From: Aquincola sp.
GTDB taxonomy: Bacteria; Pseudomonadota; Gammaproteobacteria; Burkholderiales; Burkholderiaceae_C
Assembly: GCA_022841885.1 (NCBI GenBank)
Contig: JALHQP010000012.1
Coordinates: forward strand, 1-56,087
Direction: 5' to 3'
Length of the DNA: 56,087 nucleotides
Shown: in pieces, positions 1 to 7,596 of the stretch
Position numbering within the stretch: position 1 is the stretch's first letter
Layout of the letters: each line of letters starts with the position of its first letter
Notes under the pieces: generated by a model
What the model was told of the DNA's origin: nothing
Database searches by the model: none
The model's input: only the letters and a program-made list of their open reading frames with translations
Position numbers and translations under genes: made by a program

Positions 1-276
1 CAGCGCGCGCAGGCCATAGGCGAGCAGGAACAGCGCGCCGCCGCCGGCGAGCAGGGTCGCCAGCCGGGGTGCGGCGGCCAGCGCGCTGCCGGCGCCGAGC
101 ACCCCCAGCGTCATCAGCAGCGCGTCGGCCACGGCGCAGAACAACACGACGGCGCCGACATGCTCGCGCACCAGGCCCTGGCGCAGCACGAAGGCGTTCT
201 GCGCGCCGATCGCGACGATCAGCCCGGCCGCGAGCGCGAAACCGGTGCCTGCGGCGGGCAGTGAAGCAGCATCCAT
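1..276 (-). CDS. LysE/ArgO-family amino-acid exporter, N-terminal part
   Basis: Inner-membrane exporter of basic amino acids (arginine or lysine) by family. The first 92 codons are present, read from an ATG at 276 to the window edge, so the C-terminal half (family length about 200 residues) is missing. Near the N-terminus the family signature GAQNAFVLRQGL follows the hydrophobic segment ALAAGLIVAIG, and two more hydrophobic helices follow. It is divergent from an ArgP-like regulator 68 bases away, which is the usual argO-argP arrangement and supports arginine or lysine export. Substrate is inferred from family and context, not visible in the sequence. Confidence 0.88.
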   Translation of the reverse strand, partial: MDAASLPAAGTGFALAAGLIVAIGAQNAFVLRQGLVREHVGAVVLFCAVADALLMTLGVLGAGSALAAAPRLATLLAGGGALFLLAYGLRAL

Positions 277-344
277 CGGCACGATTGTGCGGGCTTGTTC
301 GCTTCGATCAAGCTAAAGTTCCTGAAGCTGATGAAGCCACGCTA
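277..344. promoter_or_regulatory. Divergent exporter/argP operator region with LysR-type palindrome
   Basis: This 68-base spacer is the only room for the promoters of both divergent genes. It contains the inverted repeat GCTTG (293-297), 11 bases, CAAGC (309-313), the size and symmetry of a LysR-type binding site. ArgP binds the argO promoter in E. coli; the same logic is inferred here. I do not see a convincing -35/-10 pair. Confidence 0.5.
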
Positions 345-1244
345 ATGCAGCTCGACTACCCGCAACTGGCCGCACTGGCCGCCGTGGTGCGCGAAGGCAG
401 CTTCGAGCGCGCGGCGCGCGCGCTGCACGTCACGCCCTCGGCGGTGTCGCAACGCATCCGTGCGCTCGAGGAGCGCATGGGCGGCGTGCTCGTCGTGCGT
501 GGCACGCCCTGCAGCGTCACTGAGGCCGGGCGCGCGCTGGTGGGTCATGCCGAGCGCGTGGCGCTGCTTGAAAGCGAGCTCGCGCTGCCGACCGTGGGTC
601 GAAGCGCAGCGGCCGCCGCGCCGCGCGCCACGCTGCGCATCGCGGTCAACGCCGACTCGCTGGCCACCTGGTTCGTCGCCGCGCTGGCCGCCTTCGCGCA
701 GGGCCAGCCGCAGATCTCGATCGACCTGATGCTCGACGACCAGGAGCACACCGGCGAGGCGCTGCGACGCGGCGACGTGCTGGCTGCGGTCAGCGCGTCG
801 GCCGATCCGGTGCAGGGCTGCAGCGTCGTGGCGCTCGGCCGCATGCGCTACCTCGCCACCGCGAGCCCCGCGTTCGTCAGGCGCTGGTTTGCGCGCGGGG
901 TCGACGCCGATGCGCTCGCCGTCGCGCCCTGCCTGGTGTTCAACCGCAAGGACCGGTTGCAGGAGCGCTGGCTCAAGCGGATCACCCGGCGCGAACTGGC
1001 GCCGCCGGCGCACCAGCTGCCTTCGTCGCAGGCCTTCGTCGACGCGGCGCTGGCGGGCCTGGGCTGGGGCATGAACCCGCAGGCGCTGGCGCGGCCGCAC
1101 CTGGCGGCGCGCCGCCTGGTCGAACTCGTGCCCGAACGGGCGATCGACGTGCCGCTGTACTGGCAGTCGAGCCGGCTCGCACTGCCGGCGTTGACTCGCC
1201 TGACTGACGCGGTGCTCGCGGCGGCGCGCGAAGGTCTAAGCTAG
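345..1244 (+). CDS. argP: ArgP/IciA-like LysR-family transcriptional regulator
   Basis: Predicted regulator of the divergent amino-acid exporter, with lysine or arginine as co-effector by family. The ATG at 345 gives 299 residues, close to the family length (about 297); a longer frame opens from 69 but runs antisense through the exporter. The N-terminus starts MQLDYPQLAALAAVVREGSF, followed by the winged helix-turn-helix AARALHVTPSAVSQRIRALE, typical of the ArgP subgroup. Residues from about 90 form the LysR effector domain. The stop lies 5 bases before the dehydratase start at 1250, so read-through into the sugar operon is possible. Assignment as ArgP rests on this motif and the partner gene. 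Confidence 0.85.
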   Translation: MQLDYPQLAALAAVVREGSFERAARALHVTPSAVSQRIRALEERMGGVLVVRGTPCSVTEAGRALVGHAERVALLESELALPTVGRSAAAAAPRATLRIAVNADSLATWFVAALAAFAQGQPQISIDLMLDDQEHTGEALRRGDVLAAVSASADPVQGCSVVALGRMRYLATASPAFVRRWFARGVDADALAVAPCLVFNRKDRLQERWLKRITRRELAPPAHQLPSSQAFVDAALAGLGWGMNPQALARPHLAARRLVELVPERAIDVPLYWQSSRLALPALTRLTDAVLAAAREGLS

Positions 1245-1249
1245 GCCCC

Positions 1250-2992
1250 ATGGTGAACCGCAAGACCCTGGCCGACCTGCGCAGCCGCCGCTGGTTCGCG
1301 GCTGGCGGCATGCGCGCCTTCGCGCACCGCCAGCGCGCGCAGCAGATGGGCCTGCGCCGCGAGGATCTGCTGGAACGGCCCTGCATCGCGATCGTCAACA
1401 CCTGGAGCGACCTGTCGCCCTGCCACGCCCACCTGCGCGAGCGTGCCGAGGCCGTCAAGCGCGGCGTGCTGCTGGCCGGCGGCCTGCCCTTCGAGCTGCC
1501 GGCGCTGAGCCTGGGCGAGGTGATGGTCAAGCCGACCACGATGCTCTATCGCAACCTGCTGGCGATGGAGGTCGAGGAGCTGCTGCGATCGCTGCCGGTC
1601 GACGGCGCGGTGCTGCTGGCCGGCTGCGACAAGACGACGCCGGGCACCGTGATGGGCGCGATCAGCATGGGCCTGCCGACGCTGTTCTGTGCCGCCGGGC
1701 CGATGCTTAACGACCGCTATCTGAAGCCGGGCGAGCCGGCGCGCCAGGTCGGCGCCGGGACCCACACCCGGATGTTCTGGGACGAGTACCAGGCCGGGCG
1801 CGTGAGCGAGGCCGAATGGGTGCAGCTCGAGTCGCACATGACGCGCAGCCCCGGCACCTGCAACACCATGGGCACCGCGAGCACGATGACCTCGATCGTC
1901 GAGGCCCTCGGCCTCGCGCTGCCCGGCTCGACCGCGATCCCGGCGATGGACGCGGCGCACACCCGCATGGCCACCACCTGCGGCGAACGCATCGTGCAGA
2001 TGGTGTGGGACGACCTGACGCCGCGCTCGCTGCTGACGCGCGGTGCGTTTCTCAACGCCGCCGCGGTGCAGATGGCGCTCGGCGGCTCGACCAATGCCGC
2101 GGTGCACCTGATCGCGCTGGCGCGCCGCGCCGGCGTCGAGCTGACACTCGACGACCTCGACGCGATGGGACGCAAGGTGCCGGTGCTGGCCAATCTGTTC
2201 CCGAGCGGCGACCGGCTGATGGAGGACTTCCACTACGCCGGCGGCCTGCCCGCGCTGATGGCGCGCATCACCCCGTTCCTCTCGCTCGACGAACGCAACG
2301 CCAACGGCCGCACGCTGGCACAGAACCTGGACGGCGTGCGCGCGCTCGACGACGAGGTGATCCGCCCGCTCGACCGACCCGTCAGTGCCGGCGGCGCGCT
2401 CGCGGTGCTACGCGGCAACCTGGCGCCCGAAGGCGCGGTGATGAAGGCCAGCGCGGCGAGCCCGCAATTCTTGCGCCACCGCGGCCGCGCCATCGTGTTC
2501 GACGACCCGGGCGAGATGAATCGTGCCTGCGCCGACCCGGCGCTCGAGTGCGAGGAGTCGAGCGTGCTGGTGCTGCGCAACGCCGGCCCGGTGGGCGCTC
2601 CGGGCATGCCCGAGTGGGGCAACCTGCCGATCCCGAAGAAGCTGCTCGAGCGCGGCGTGCGCGACATGCTGCGCATCTCGGACGCACGCATGAGCGGCAC
2701 CCACTATGGCAGCTGCATCCTGCATGTCAGCCCCGAGAGCGCGGTCGGTGGCCCGCTCGCGCTGGTGAAGACCGGGGACCTGATCGAGGTCGACATCGAT
2801 GCGCGCCGCCTGCACCTGGACGTGAGCGACGAGGAGCTCGCGCGCCGCCGCGCGGCGTGGCAGCCGCCGAAGCAGACGGTGGCGCGCGGCTTCGTGCGCC
2901 TCTACCGCGAACACGTGACGCAGGCCCACGAAGGCTGCGACTTCGACTTCCTGCAGGGCACGGCGCCCACGGCCGAGCCCGTCATCTACTGA
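1250..2992 (+). CDS. IlvD/Edd-family sugar-acid dehydratase
   Basis: Iron-sulfur dehydratase of the IlvD/Edd family. At 580 residues, with the neighbours it has, it is most like L-arabinonate / D-xylonate-type dehydratases that convert an aldonate to its 2-keto-3-deoxy acid. Cluster cysteines are visible at about 58 (LSPCHAH), 126 (AGCDKTTPG) and 204 (GTCNTMGTAST); the Mg site includes the GCDK lysine region. It is the first gene of a seven-gene same-strand cluster and starts 5 bases after the upstream regulator with no clear Shine-Dalgarno sequence. Dihydroxyacid dehydratase (ilvD) is the alternative, but the aldolase, lactonase and dehydrogenase neighbours favour sugar catabolism. Exact substrate is unknown. 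Confidence 0.87.
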   Translation: MVNRKTLADLRSRRWFAAGGMRAFAHRQRAQQMGLRREDLLERPCIAIVNTWSDLSPCHAHLRERAEAVKRGVLLAGGLPFELPALSLGEVMVKPTTMLYRNLLAMEVEELLRSLPVDGAVLLAGCDKTTPGTVMGAISMGLPTLFCAAGPMLNDRYLKPGEPARQVGAGTHTRMFWDEYQAGRVSEAEWVQLESHMTRSPGTCNTMGTASTMTSIVEALGLALPGSTAIPAMDAAHTRMATTCGERIVQMVWDDLTPRSLLTRGAFLNAAAVQMALGGSTNAAVHLIALARRAGVELTLDDLDAMGRKVPVLANLFPSGDRLMEDFHYAGGLPALMARITPFLSLDERNANGRTLAQNLDGVRALDDEVIRPLDRPVSAGGALAVLRGNLAPEGAVMKASAASPQFLRHRGRAIVFDDPGEMNRACADPALECEESSVLVLRNAGPVGAPGMPEWGNLPIPKKLLERGVRDMLRISDARMSGTHYGSCILHVSPESAVGGPLALVKTGDLIEVDIDARRLHLDVSDEELARRRAAWQPPKQTVARGFVRLYREHVTQAHEGCDFDFLQGTAPTAEPVIY

Positions 2993-3003
2993 AGGAGCCC
3001 ACG

Positions 3004-3819
3004 ATGAATCCGCTGCGCCAACTGCTCAAGTCCGCCGGCTCCCAGGCTCCGCTGGGCACCTGGATCATGTCTGCCAGCCCGCTGGTCACCGAGGCGATGG
3101 GCCACGCCGGCTTCCAGTGGGGCGTGATCGACATGGAGCACACGCCGCTGGACATGATGGAAGTGATCCAGTTGCTGCAGGCAGCCGGCAACACCAAGAT
3201 GCTGCCGATCGTGCGCGTACCCTGGAACGACGCGGTGACGATCAAGCGCGTGCTCGACGCTGGCGCCACGACGCTGCTGATTCCCTTCGTGCAGAACGCC
3301 GACGAGGCCCAGCGCGCGGTGGCGGCCACGCGCTACCCGCCCGAGGGCACGCGGGGCCTGGCCGGCATGAGCCGCGGCTCCAAGTTCGGCACCGTGCCCG
3401 AGTACGCCAAGACCGCCAACAAGACCGTCGGCGCGGTGCTGCAGCTCGAGACGCCGGCCGCGGTGGCCAACCTCGAGGCCATTGCCGCGGTGCCCGGCGT
3501 CGACTCGTTGTTCATGGGGCCGGGCGACCTGTCTGCGGCGCTCGGGCACCCAGGCAACACGACGCACTCCGAGGTGATGGCGGTGATGGCCGACGCGGCT
3601 CGGCGCTGCAACGCCATCGGCATGCCGGTGGGCACGGTCGGCGGCACGCCCGAGCTGGTGGTGCAGTACCGCGCGATGGGTTTCCACTACGTGGCCATCG
3701 GCAGCGACCTGGGCCTGCTGATGCGCGGCGCGCAGGCGGCCGTGAAGGCGCTGACCACGCCCGAGGGCGAGACGGTGGTGCACACGCTGGCCGGTGGCAC
3801 GAGAACAGGGGCGTATTGA
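3004..3819 (+). CDS. HpcH/HpaI-family aldolase
   Basis: Class II metal-dependent pyruvate aldolase of 271 residues, predicted to split the 2-keto-3-deoxy sugar acid made by the upstream dehydratase into pyruvate and an aldehyde. Family marks are VIDMEHTP (about 41-48), the active-site arginine in IVRVPW (R71), Glu149 in QLETPA and Asp175 in FMGPGDLS, the last two being the metal ligands. The start at 3004 follows the ribosome site AAGGAG in the 11-base gap after the dehydratase. Related enzymes include GarL, RhmA and HpaI; the sequence alone does not fix the substrate. Confidence 0.88.
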   Translation: MNPLRQLLKSAGSQAPLGTWIMSASPLVTEAMGHAGFQWGVIDMEHTPLDMMEVIQLLQAAGNTKMLPIVRVPWNDAVTIKRVLDAGATTLLIPFVQNADEAQRAVAATRYPPEGTRGLAGMSRGSKFGTVPEYAKTANKTVGAVLQLETPAAVANLEAIAAVPGVDSLFMGPGDLSAALGHPGNTTHSEVMAVMADAARRCNAIGMPVGTVGGTPELVVQYRAMGFHYVAIGSDLGLLMRGAQAAVKALTTPEGETVVHTLAGGTRTGAY

Positions 3820-3832
3820 TGGAGGGCCGACG

Positions 3833-4945
3833 ATGAAGACGCTGCGCTACGGGATCATCGGCTGCGGCAGCATGGGCCGCGAGCACATCGAGAACCTGAG
3901 AGCCCTGGGCGGCGCGGCCGTCACCGCGGTGGCCGACCCCGATGCCGGCAGCCGTGCCCAGGCGGGCGCACTGCTCGACGGCCAGGCCAGGCTGTTCGAG
4001 CGCCATCAGGACCTGCTGGCCAGCGGCCTGTGCGACGCGCTGGTGGTGGCGAGCCCGAACTTCACCCACGCGGCGGTGATGCGCGACGCGCTGGCCACCG
4101 AGCTGCCGATCCTGTGCGAGAAGCCGCTGGTGACCAAGGTGGCCGACGGGGTCGATCTCATCGAGCGGGCACGTGGCCGCACGGCCATCGTCTGGGTGGC
4201 GCAGGAGTACCGCTACATGCCGCCGGTGGCGGAGATGATCCGCCTGGCGCACGCCGGCGAGGTCGGCCGGGTCCACCAGGTGGCGATCCGCGAGCACCGC
4301 GAGCCCTTCTATCCGAAGGTCGGCGACTGGAACCGCTTTTCCGCGAACACCGGCGGCACCCTGGTCGAGAAGTGCTGCCACTACTTCAACCTGATGGACT
4401 TCATCCTGAAGGAGCAGCCGCTGCGCGTGTTCGCGTCGGGCGGCCAGCGCGTCAACCACCTCGACGAGTCCTACGGCGGCAAGGTGCCCGACATCCTCGA
4501 CAGCGCCTACGTGATCGTCGAGTACCCGAGCGGCGCGCGCGCCAGCCTGGACCTGTGCATGTTCGCCGAGAACTCGATCGACAACGAACACGTCACGATC
4601 GTCGGTGCCGAAGGCAAGCTCGAGTCGCTGCTGCCCTCGGGCGTGCTGCGCTTCGGCCGCCGTGAGGACTGGGGCCGGCGCGAGGTCTGGGGCCAGCCCT
4701 CGGGCACGGCGCGCGGCGTGTCGGTGCGGCAGATCCGCGACACCAACATCAAGTACCTGGGCCAGCACTTCGGCGCCAGCTACGTCGAGCACCAGAAGTT
4801 CGCGCAGGCGGTGCGTCAAGGATTGCCCGCCGAGATCCCGCTCGAAGAGGGCCTGCGCGCCGTGGCCACCGGGCTGGCGGCGCACAAGAGCATCGACGAG
4901 GGCCGGGTGGTCGCCCTGGCCGAGGTGCTGCCGGCGGGCTGGTGA
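3833..4945 (+). CDS. Gfo/Idh/MocA-family oxidoreductase
   Basis: NAD(P)-dependent sugar or inositol dehydrogenase of 370 residues. The Rossmann motif GIIGCGSMG lies at 7-15 and the family EKP motif at 96-98 (LCEKPLVTK). The C-terminal alpha/beta domain follows from about residue 125. An ATG exists upstream at 3794, but 3833 is preceded by GGAGG (3821-3825) and begins right at the Rossmann strand. It lies in the sugar-acid cluster and is a candidate for the first oxidation of a sugar to its lactone. The cluster also carries an SDR that could do this step, so the two may act on different sugars or positions. Confidence 0.87.
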   Translation: MKTLRYGIIGCGSMGREHIENLRALGGAAVTAVADPDAGSRAQAGALLDGQARLFERHQDLLASGLCDALVVASPNFTHAAVMRDALATELPILCEKPLVTKVADGVDLIERARGRTAIVWVAQEYRYMPPVAEMIRLAHAGEVGRVHQVAIREHREPFYPKVGDWNRFSANTGGTLVEKCCHYFNLMDFILKEQPLRVFASGGQRVNHLDESYGGKVPDILDSAYVIVEYPSGARASLDLCMFAENSIDNEHVTIVGAEGKLESLLPSGVLRFGRREDWGRREVWGQPSGTARGVSVRQIRDTNIKYLGQHFGASYVEHQKFAQAVRQGLPAEIPLEEGLRAVATGLAAHKSIDEGRVVALAEVLPAGW

Positions 4946-4996
4946 CGCCAGGGTGGGTAGGATGGGTGCGTCGTCAGCAGTTGCCGAGGAGGCGCC

Positions 4997-5869
4997 ATGA
5001 GTCAGGACCAGAAGAACAACAGCGCGCTGGAGCTGCGCGTGGGCGACATGCGGCTCGCGCTGCGCCCGGACCTGGGCGGCTCGATCGCCGGCCTGTGGCT
5101 GCGCGGCCAGCCGGTGCTGCGCAGCGTCGAGCCCGACCAGCTGTCCGGGCCACGCCTGTCGGGCTGCTTCCCGCTGGTGCCCTACTCCAATCGCCTCGGC
5201 TACCGGCGCTTCCGCTGGCAGGGGCGCGCGTACACCACGGCGGCCAACTTCGGCGACGACTACCCGCATTCGCTGCACGGCTGCGGCTGGACCGAACCCT
5301 GGCGCGTGGTGTCGCACGACGCGCAGCGTGCAGAGCTGATGCTCACGCACCGCAGCGACGCGCACTGGCCCTTCACCTTCGACGTGTCGCAGCGTTTCGA
5401 GCTGAGCGAGAACGCGCTCGCCGTCAGCATGACCTTCACCAACATCGATGCCCGTTCGCAGCCGGTGGGCCTGGGCTGGCATCCGTACTTCCCCAAGCGC
5501 GAACGCAGCCGCATCCGCGTCGAGTGCAGCGGGCGCTGGGAGGCGGACGCGACGACCCACCTGCCGACGCGCCGCGTCGCGCAAAGCGGCATCGACGGCG
5601 AGCTGCGCCACCTCGACTTCGACAACTGCTTCGAGGGCTGGCGCGGTCCCGCGCGCGTGCGCGACGAGCTGATGTCGGTGTCGGTCACCTCGTCGCTGCC
5701 CTACCTGGTGGTGTTCACGCCACCGACGCGCGACCACTTCTGCATCGAGCCGGTCAGCCATGTGAACAACGCGGTCCACATGGCGGACCCGGCCTCGCAT
5801 GGCCTGAAGGCGCTCGGCGCCGCCGAGACCCTGGAAGCCTGGATGAAGATCGAGGTGTCCAGCGCATGA
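4997..5869 (+). CDS. Aldose 1-epimerase (galactose mutarotase-like)
   Basis: Interconverts alpha and beta anomers of an aldose, feeding the correct anomer to a dehydrogenase. The 290-residue protein has the family histidines in PHSLHGCGW (H91/H94) and LGWHPYF (H162) and the likely catalytic Glu251 in FCIEPVSHVNNAV. There is no signal peptide, so it is cytoplasmic. It follows the oxidoreductase after 51 bases with the ribosome site GAGGCGCC and overlaps the lactonase by 4 bases (ATGA). Together they suggest a sugar, lactone, acid order. Confidence 0.88.
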   Translation: MSQDQKNNSALELRVGDMRLALRPDLGGSIAGLWLRGQPVLRSVEPDQLSGPRLSGCFPLVPYSNRLGYRRFRWQGRAYTTAANFGDDYPHSLHGCGWTEPWRVVSHDAQRAELMLTHRSDAHWPFTFDVSQRFELSENALAVSMTFTNIDARSQPVGLGWHPYFPKRERSRIRVECSGRWEADATTHLPTRRVAQSGIDGELRHLDFDNCFEGWRGPARVRDELMSVSVTSSLPYLVVFTPPTRDHFCIEPVSHVNNAVHMADPASHGLKALGAAETLEAWMKIEVSSA

Positions 5870-6771
5870 TCTCCGCGTTGCCGGGTGTGCCCGCGAGCCT
5901 GCTCGGCGAGTCGCCGCTGTGGCACCCGGCCGAGCAGGTGCTGTACTGGTGCGACATCCCCGGGCGCACGCTGAACCGCTTCGACCCGCGGCGTGGCGAC
6001 CATCGCCTGTGGCCCTTCGACAGCGAACCGGGCTGCTGCGCGCCGTTGATGGAAGGCGGCCTGCTGATCGCGCTGCGCAGCGGCCTGGTGCGCTTCGACC
6101 CCGCCACCGGGGGCGCCACGCCGCTGCCGGGCAAGTTGCCGTACGACCCGAAGCGCGAGCGCTTCAACGACGGCAAACCCGATCCGCAGGGGCGGTTGTG
6201 GGTCGGCACGATCTACGAGCCGCGCGACAGCGCGGCGGCGGCCCTGTACCGCTACGCAGACGGCAAGCTCGACCGCATGGCCGACGGCATCACGGTCAGC
6301 AATGGCCTCGCGTGGAGCCCCGACGCACGCACGCTGTACTGGGCCGACACCCAGGCGCACACCGTGTTCGCCTTCGACTTCGAGCGCGCCGGCGGCGCGA
6401 TCTCGAACCAGCGTGTGTTCGCACAGTTCCCGGTCAAGGCCGTGGACCAGGACCTGGCGAGCTACGGCGGCCGCCCCGACGGTGCCGCGGTGGACGCCGA
6501 AGGCGGCTACTGGGTCGCGATGTTCGAAGGCGCGCGCCTGCTGCGCCTGGGCCCCGATGGGTCGGTCACGCGCGAGGTCGCGTTGCCGGTGCGTTGCCCG
6601 ACGATGCCCTGCTTCGGCGGGCCCGACCTGAAGACCCTGTACCTCACCACCGCGCGCGAGAAGCGCCCGGCCGACGAACTGGCGCGCGAACCCCTGGCCG
6701 GCTGCGTGCTGCAACTGCGGGTCGAGGTGCCGGGGCTGCCGGCCAACGTTGCGCGTCTCCAGAGCACATAG
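5866..6771 (+). CDS. SMP-30/gluconolactonase-family sugar lactonase
   Basis: Six-bladed beta-propeller lactonase of 301 residues that hydrolyses a sugar lactone to the aldonate. Likely metal ligands are Glu15 (LLGESPLW), the asparagine in RFNDGKPDP, the asparagine in TVSNGLAWSPD and the aspartate in GGRPDGAAVD. Its start overlaps the stop of the epimerase (ATGA at 5866-5869), implying translational coupling. In the cluster it bridges the dehydrogenases and the IlvD-type dehydratase. Confidence 0.9.
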   Translation: MISALPGVPASLLGESPLWHPAEQVLYWCDIPGRTLNRFDPRRGDHRLWPFDSEPGCCAPLMEGGLLIALRSGLVRFDPATGGATPLPGKLPYDPKRERFNDGKPDPQGRLWVGTIYEPRDSAAAALYRYADGKLDRMADGITVSNGLAWSPDARTLYWADTQAHTVFAFDFERAGGAISNQRVFAQFPVKAVDQDLASYGGRPDGAAVDAEGGYWVAMFEGARLLRLGPDGSVTREVALPVRCPTMPCFGGPDLKTLYLTTAREKRPADELAREPLAGCVLQLRVEVPGLPANVARLQST

Positions 6772-6782
6772 ACAAGCACACG

Positions 6783-7592
6783 ATGGACTACACCCGCTAC
6801 GCGTCGTTGCAGGATCGCGTCGTCTTCGTCTCCGGCGGCAGCTCGGGCATCGGCGCCGAACTCGTGCGTGCGTTCGCGCTGCAGGGCGCTCGGGTCGCGT
6901 TCTGCGGCACCAAACCCGACGGCGGGCGGGCACTGATCGACGAGATCGTCGCGGCCGGCCACGCGGCCGGCAACGGCCGCCCACCCATTCAGGCGCCCTG
7001 GTACGGCGCCTGTGACGTGCGCGACGTCGCGGCCTACCAAGCGCTGCTCGCGCGCGTGGCCAGCGAGCTTGGCCCGGTGCGCGTGCTGGTCAACAACGCC
7101 GGCCGCGACGACCGGCACAAGATGGAAGACGTGACGAGCGAGTTCTGGGACGACCGGCTGGCGCTGAACCTGAAGCACTATTTCTTCGCGATCCAGGCGG
7201 TGGCGCCCGGCATGGCCGCGGCCGGTGGCGGCAGCGTGGTCAACATGGGCTCGGTGAGCTGGATGCGTGGGCGGCCGAACCTGGTGGGCTACACCACGGC
7301 CAAGGCCGGCATCCTGGGCCTGACGCGCACGCTGGCGCGCGAGCTCGGGCCGCGCAACATCCGCGTCAACGCATTGGTGCCCGGTGCGATCGTCACCGAG
7401 CGCCAGACCACGCTGCACCGCGACCCGGCCGCCGACCAGGAGTTTCTCGACGCGCAATGCCTGAAGATCCGCCTCGACCCCGGCCATGTGGCGCGCGCGA
7501 CGCTGTTCCTCGCGGCCGACGACAGCGACGGTATGACGGGGCAGCATGTGCTGGTGGATGCGGGCATCGCACAGAACTCGGTGGTGACCTGA
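6783..7592 (+). CDS. SDR-family dehydrogenase, probably sugar 1-dehydrogenase
   Basis: Classical short-chain dehydrogenase of 269 residues. The cofactor motif GGSSGIG is at 18-24, NNAG at 104-107, and the catalytic Ser157, Tyr170 and Lys174 are in MGSVSW and GYTTAKAG. It starts 11 bases after the lactonase gene. Homologues next to lactonase, dehydratase and aldolase genes oxidise L-arabinose, D-xylose, L-fucose or galactose to the lactone, and that is the inferred role. A second candidate for this step, the Gfo/Idh protein, lies in the same cluster. Confidence 0.88.
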   Translation: MDYTRYASLQDRVVFVSGGSSGIGAELVRAFALQGARVAFCGTKPDGGRALIDEIVAAGHAAGNGRPPIQAPWYGACDVRDVAAYQALLARVASELGPVRVLVNNAGRDDRHKMEDVTSEFWDDRLALNLKHYFFAIQAVAPGMAAAGGGSVVNMGSVSWMRGRPNLVGYTTAKAGILGLTRTLARELGPRNIRVNALVPGAIVTERQTTLHRDPAADQEFLDAQCLKIRLDPGHVARATLFLAADDSDGMTGQHVLVDAGIAQNSVVT

Positions 7593-7596
7593 GGCG

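Noticed and set aside
3512-5800. 762-codon open frame on the minus strand
   Set aside because: It is antisense to the aldolase, oxidoreductase and epimerase genes, has histidine/arginine/alanine-rich composition and no motif; such frames are common in 70% GC DNA.
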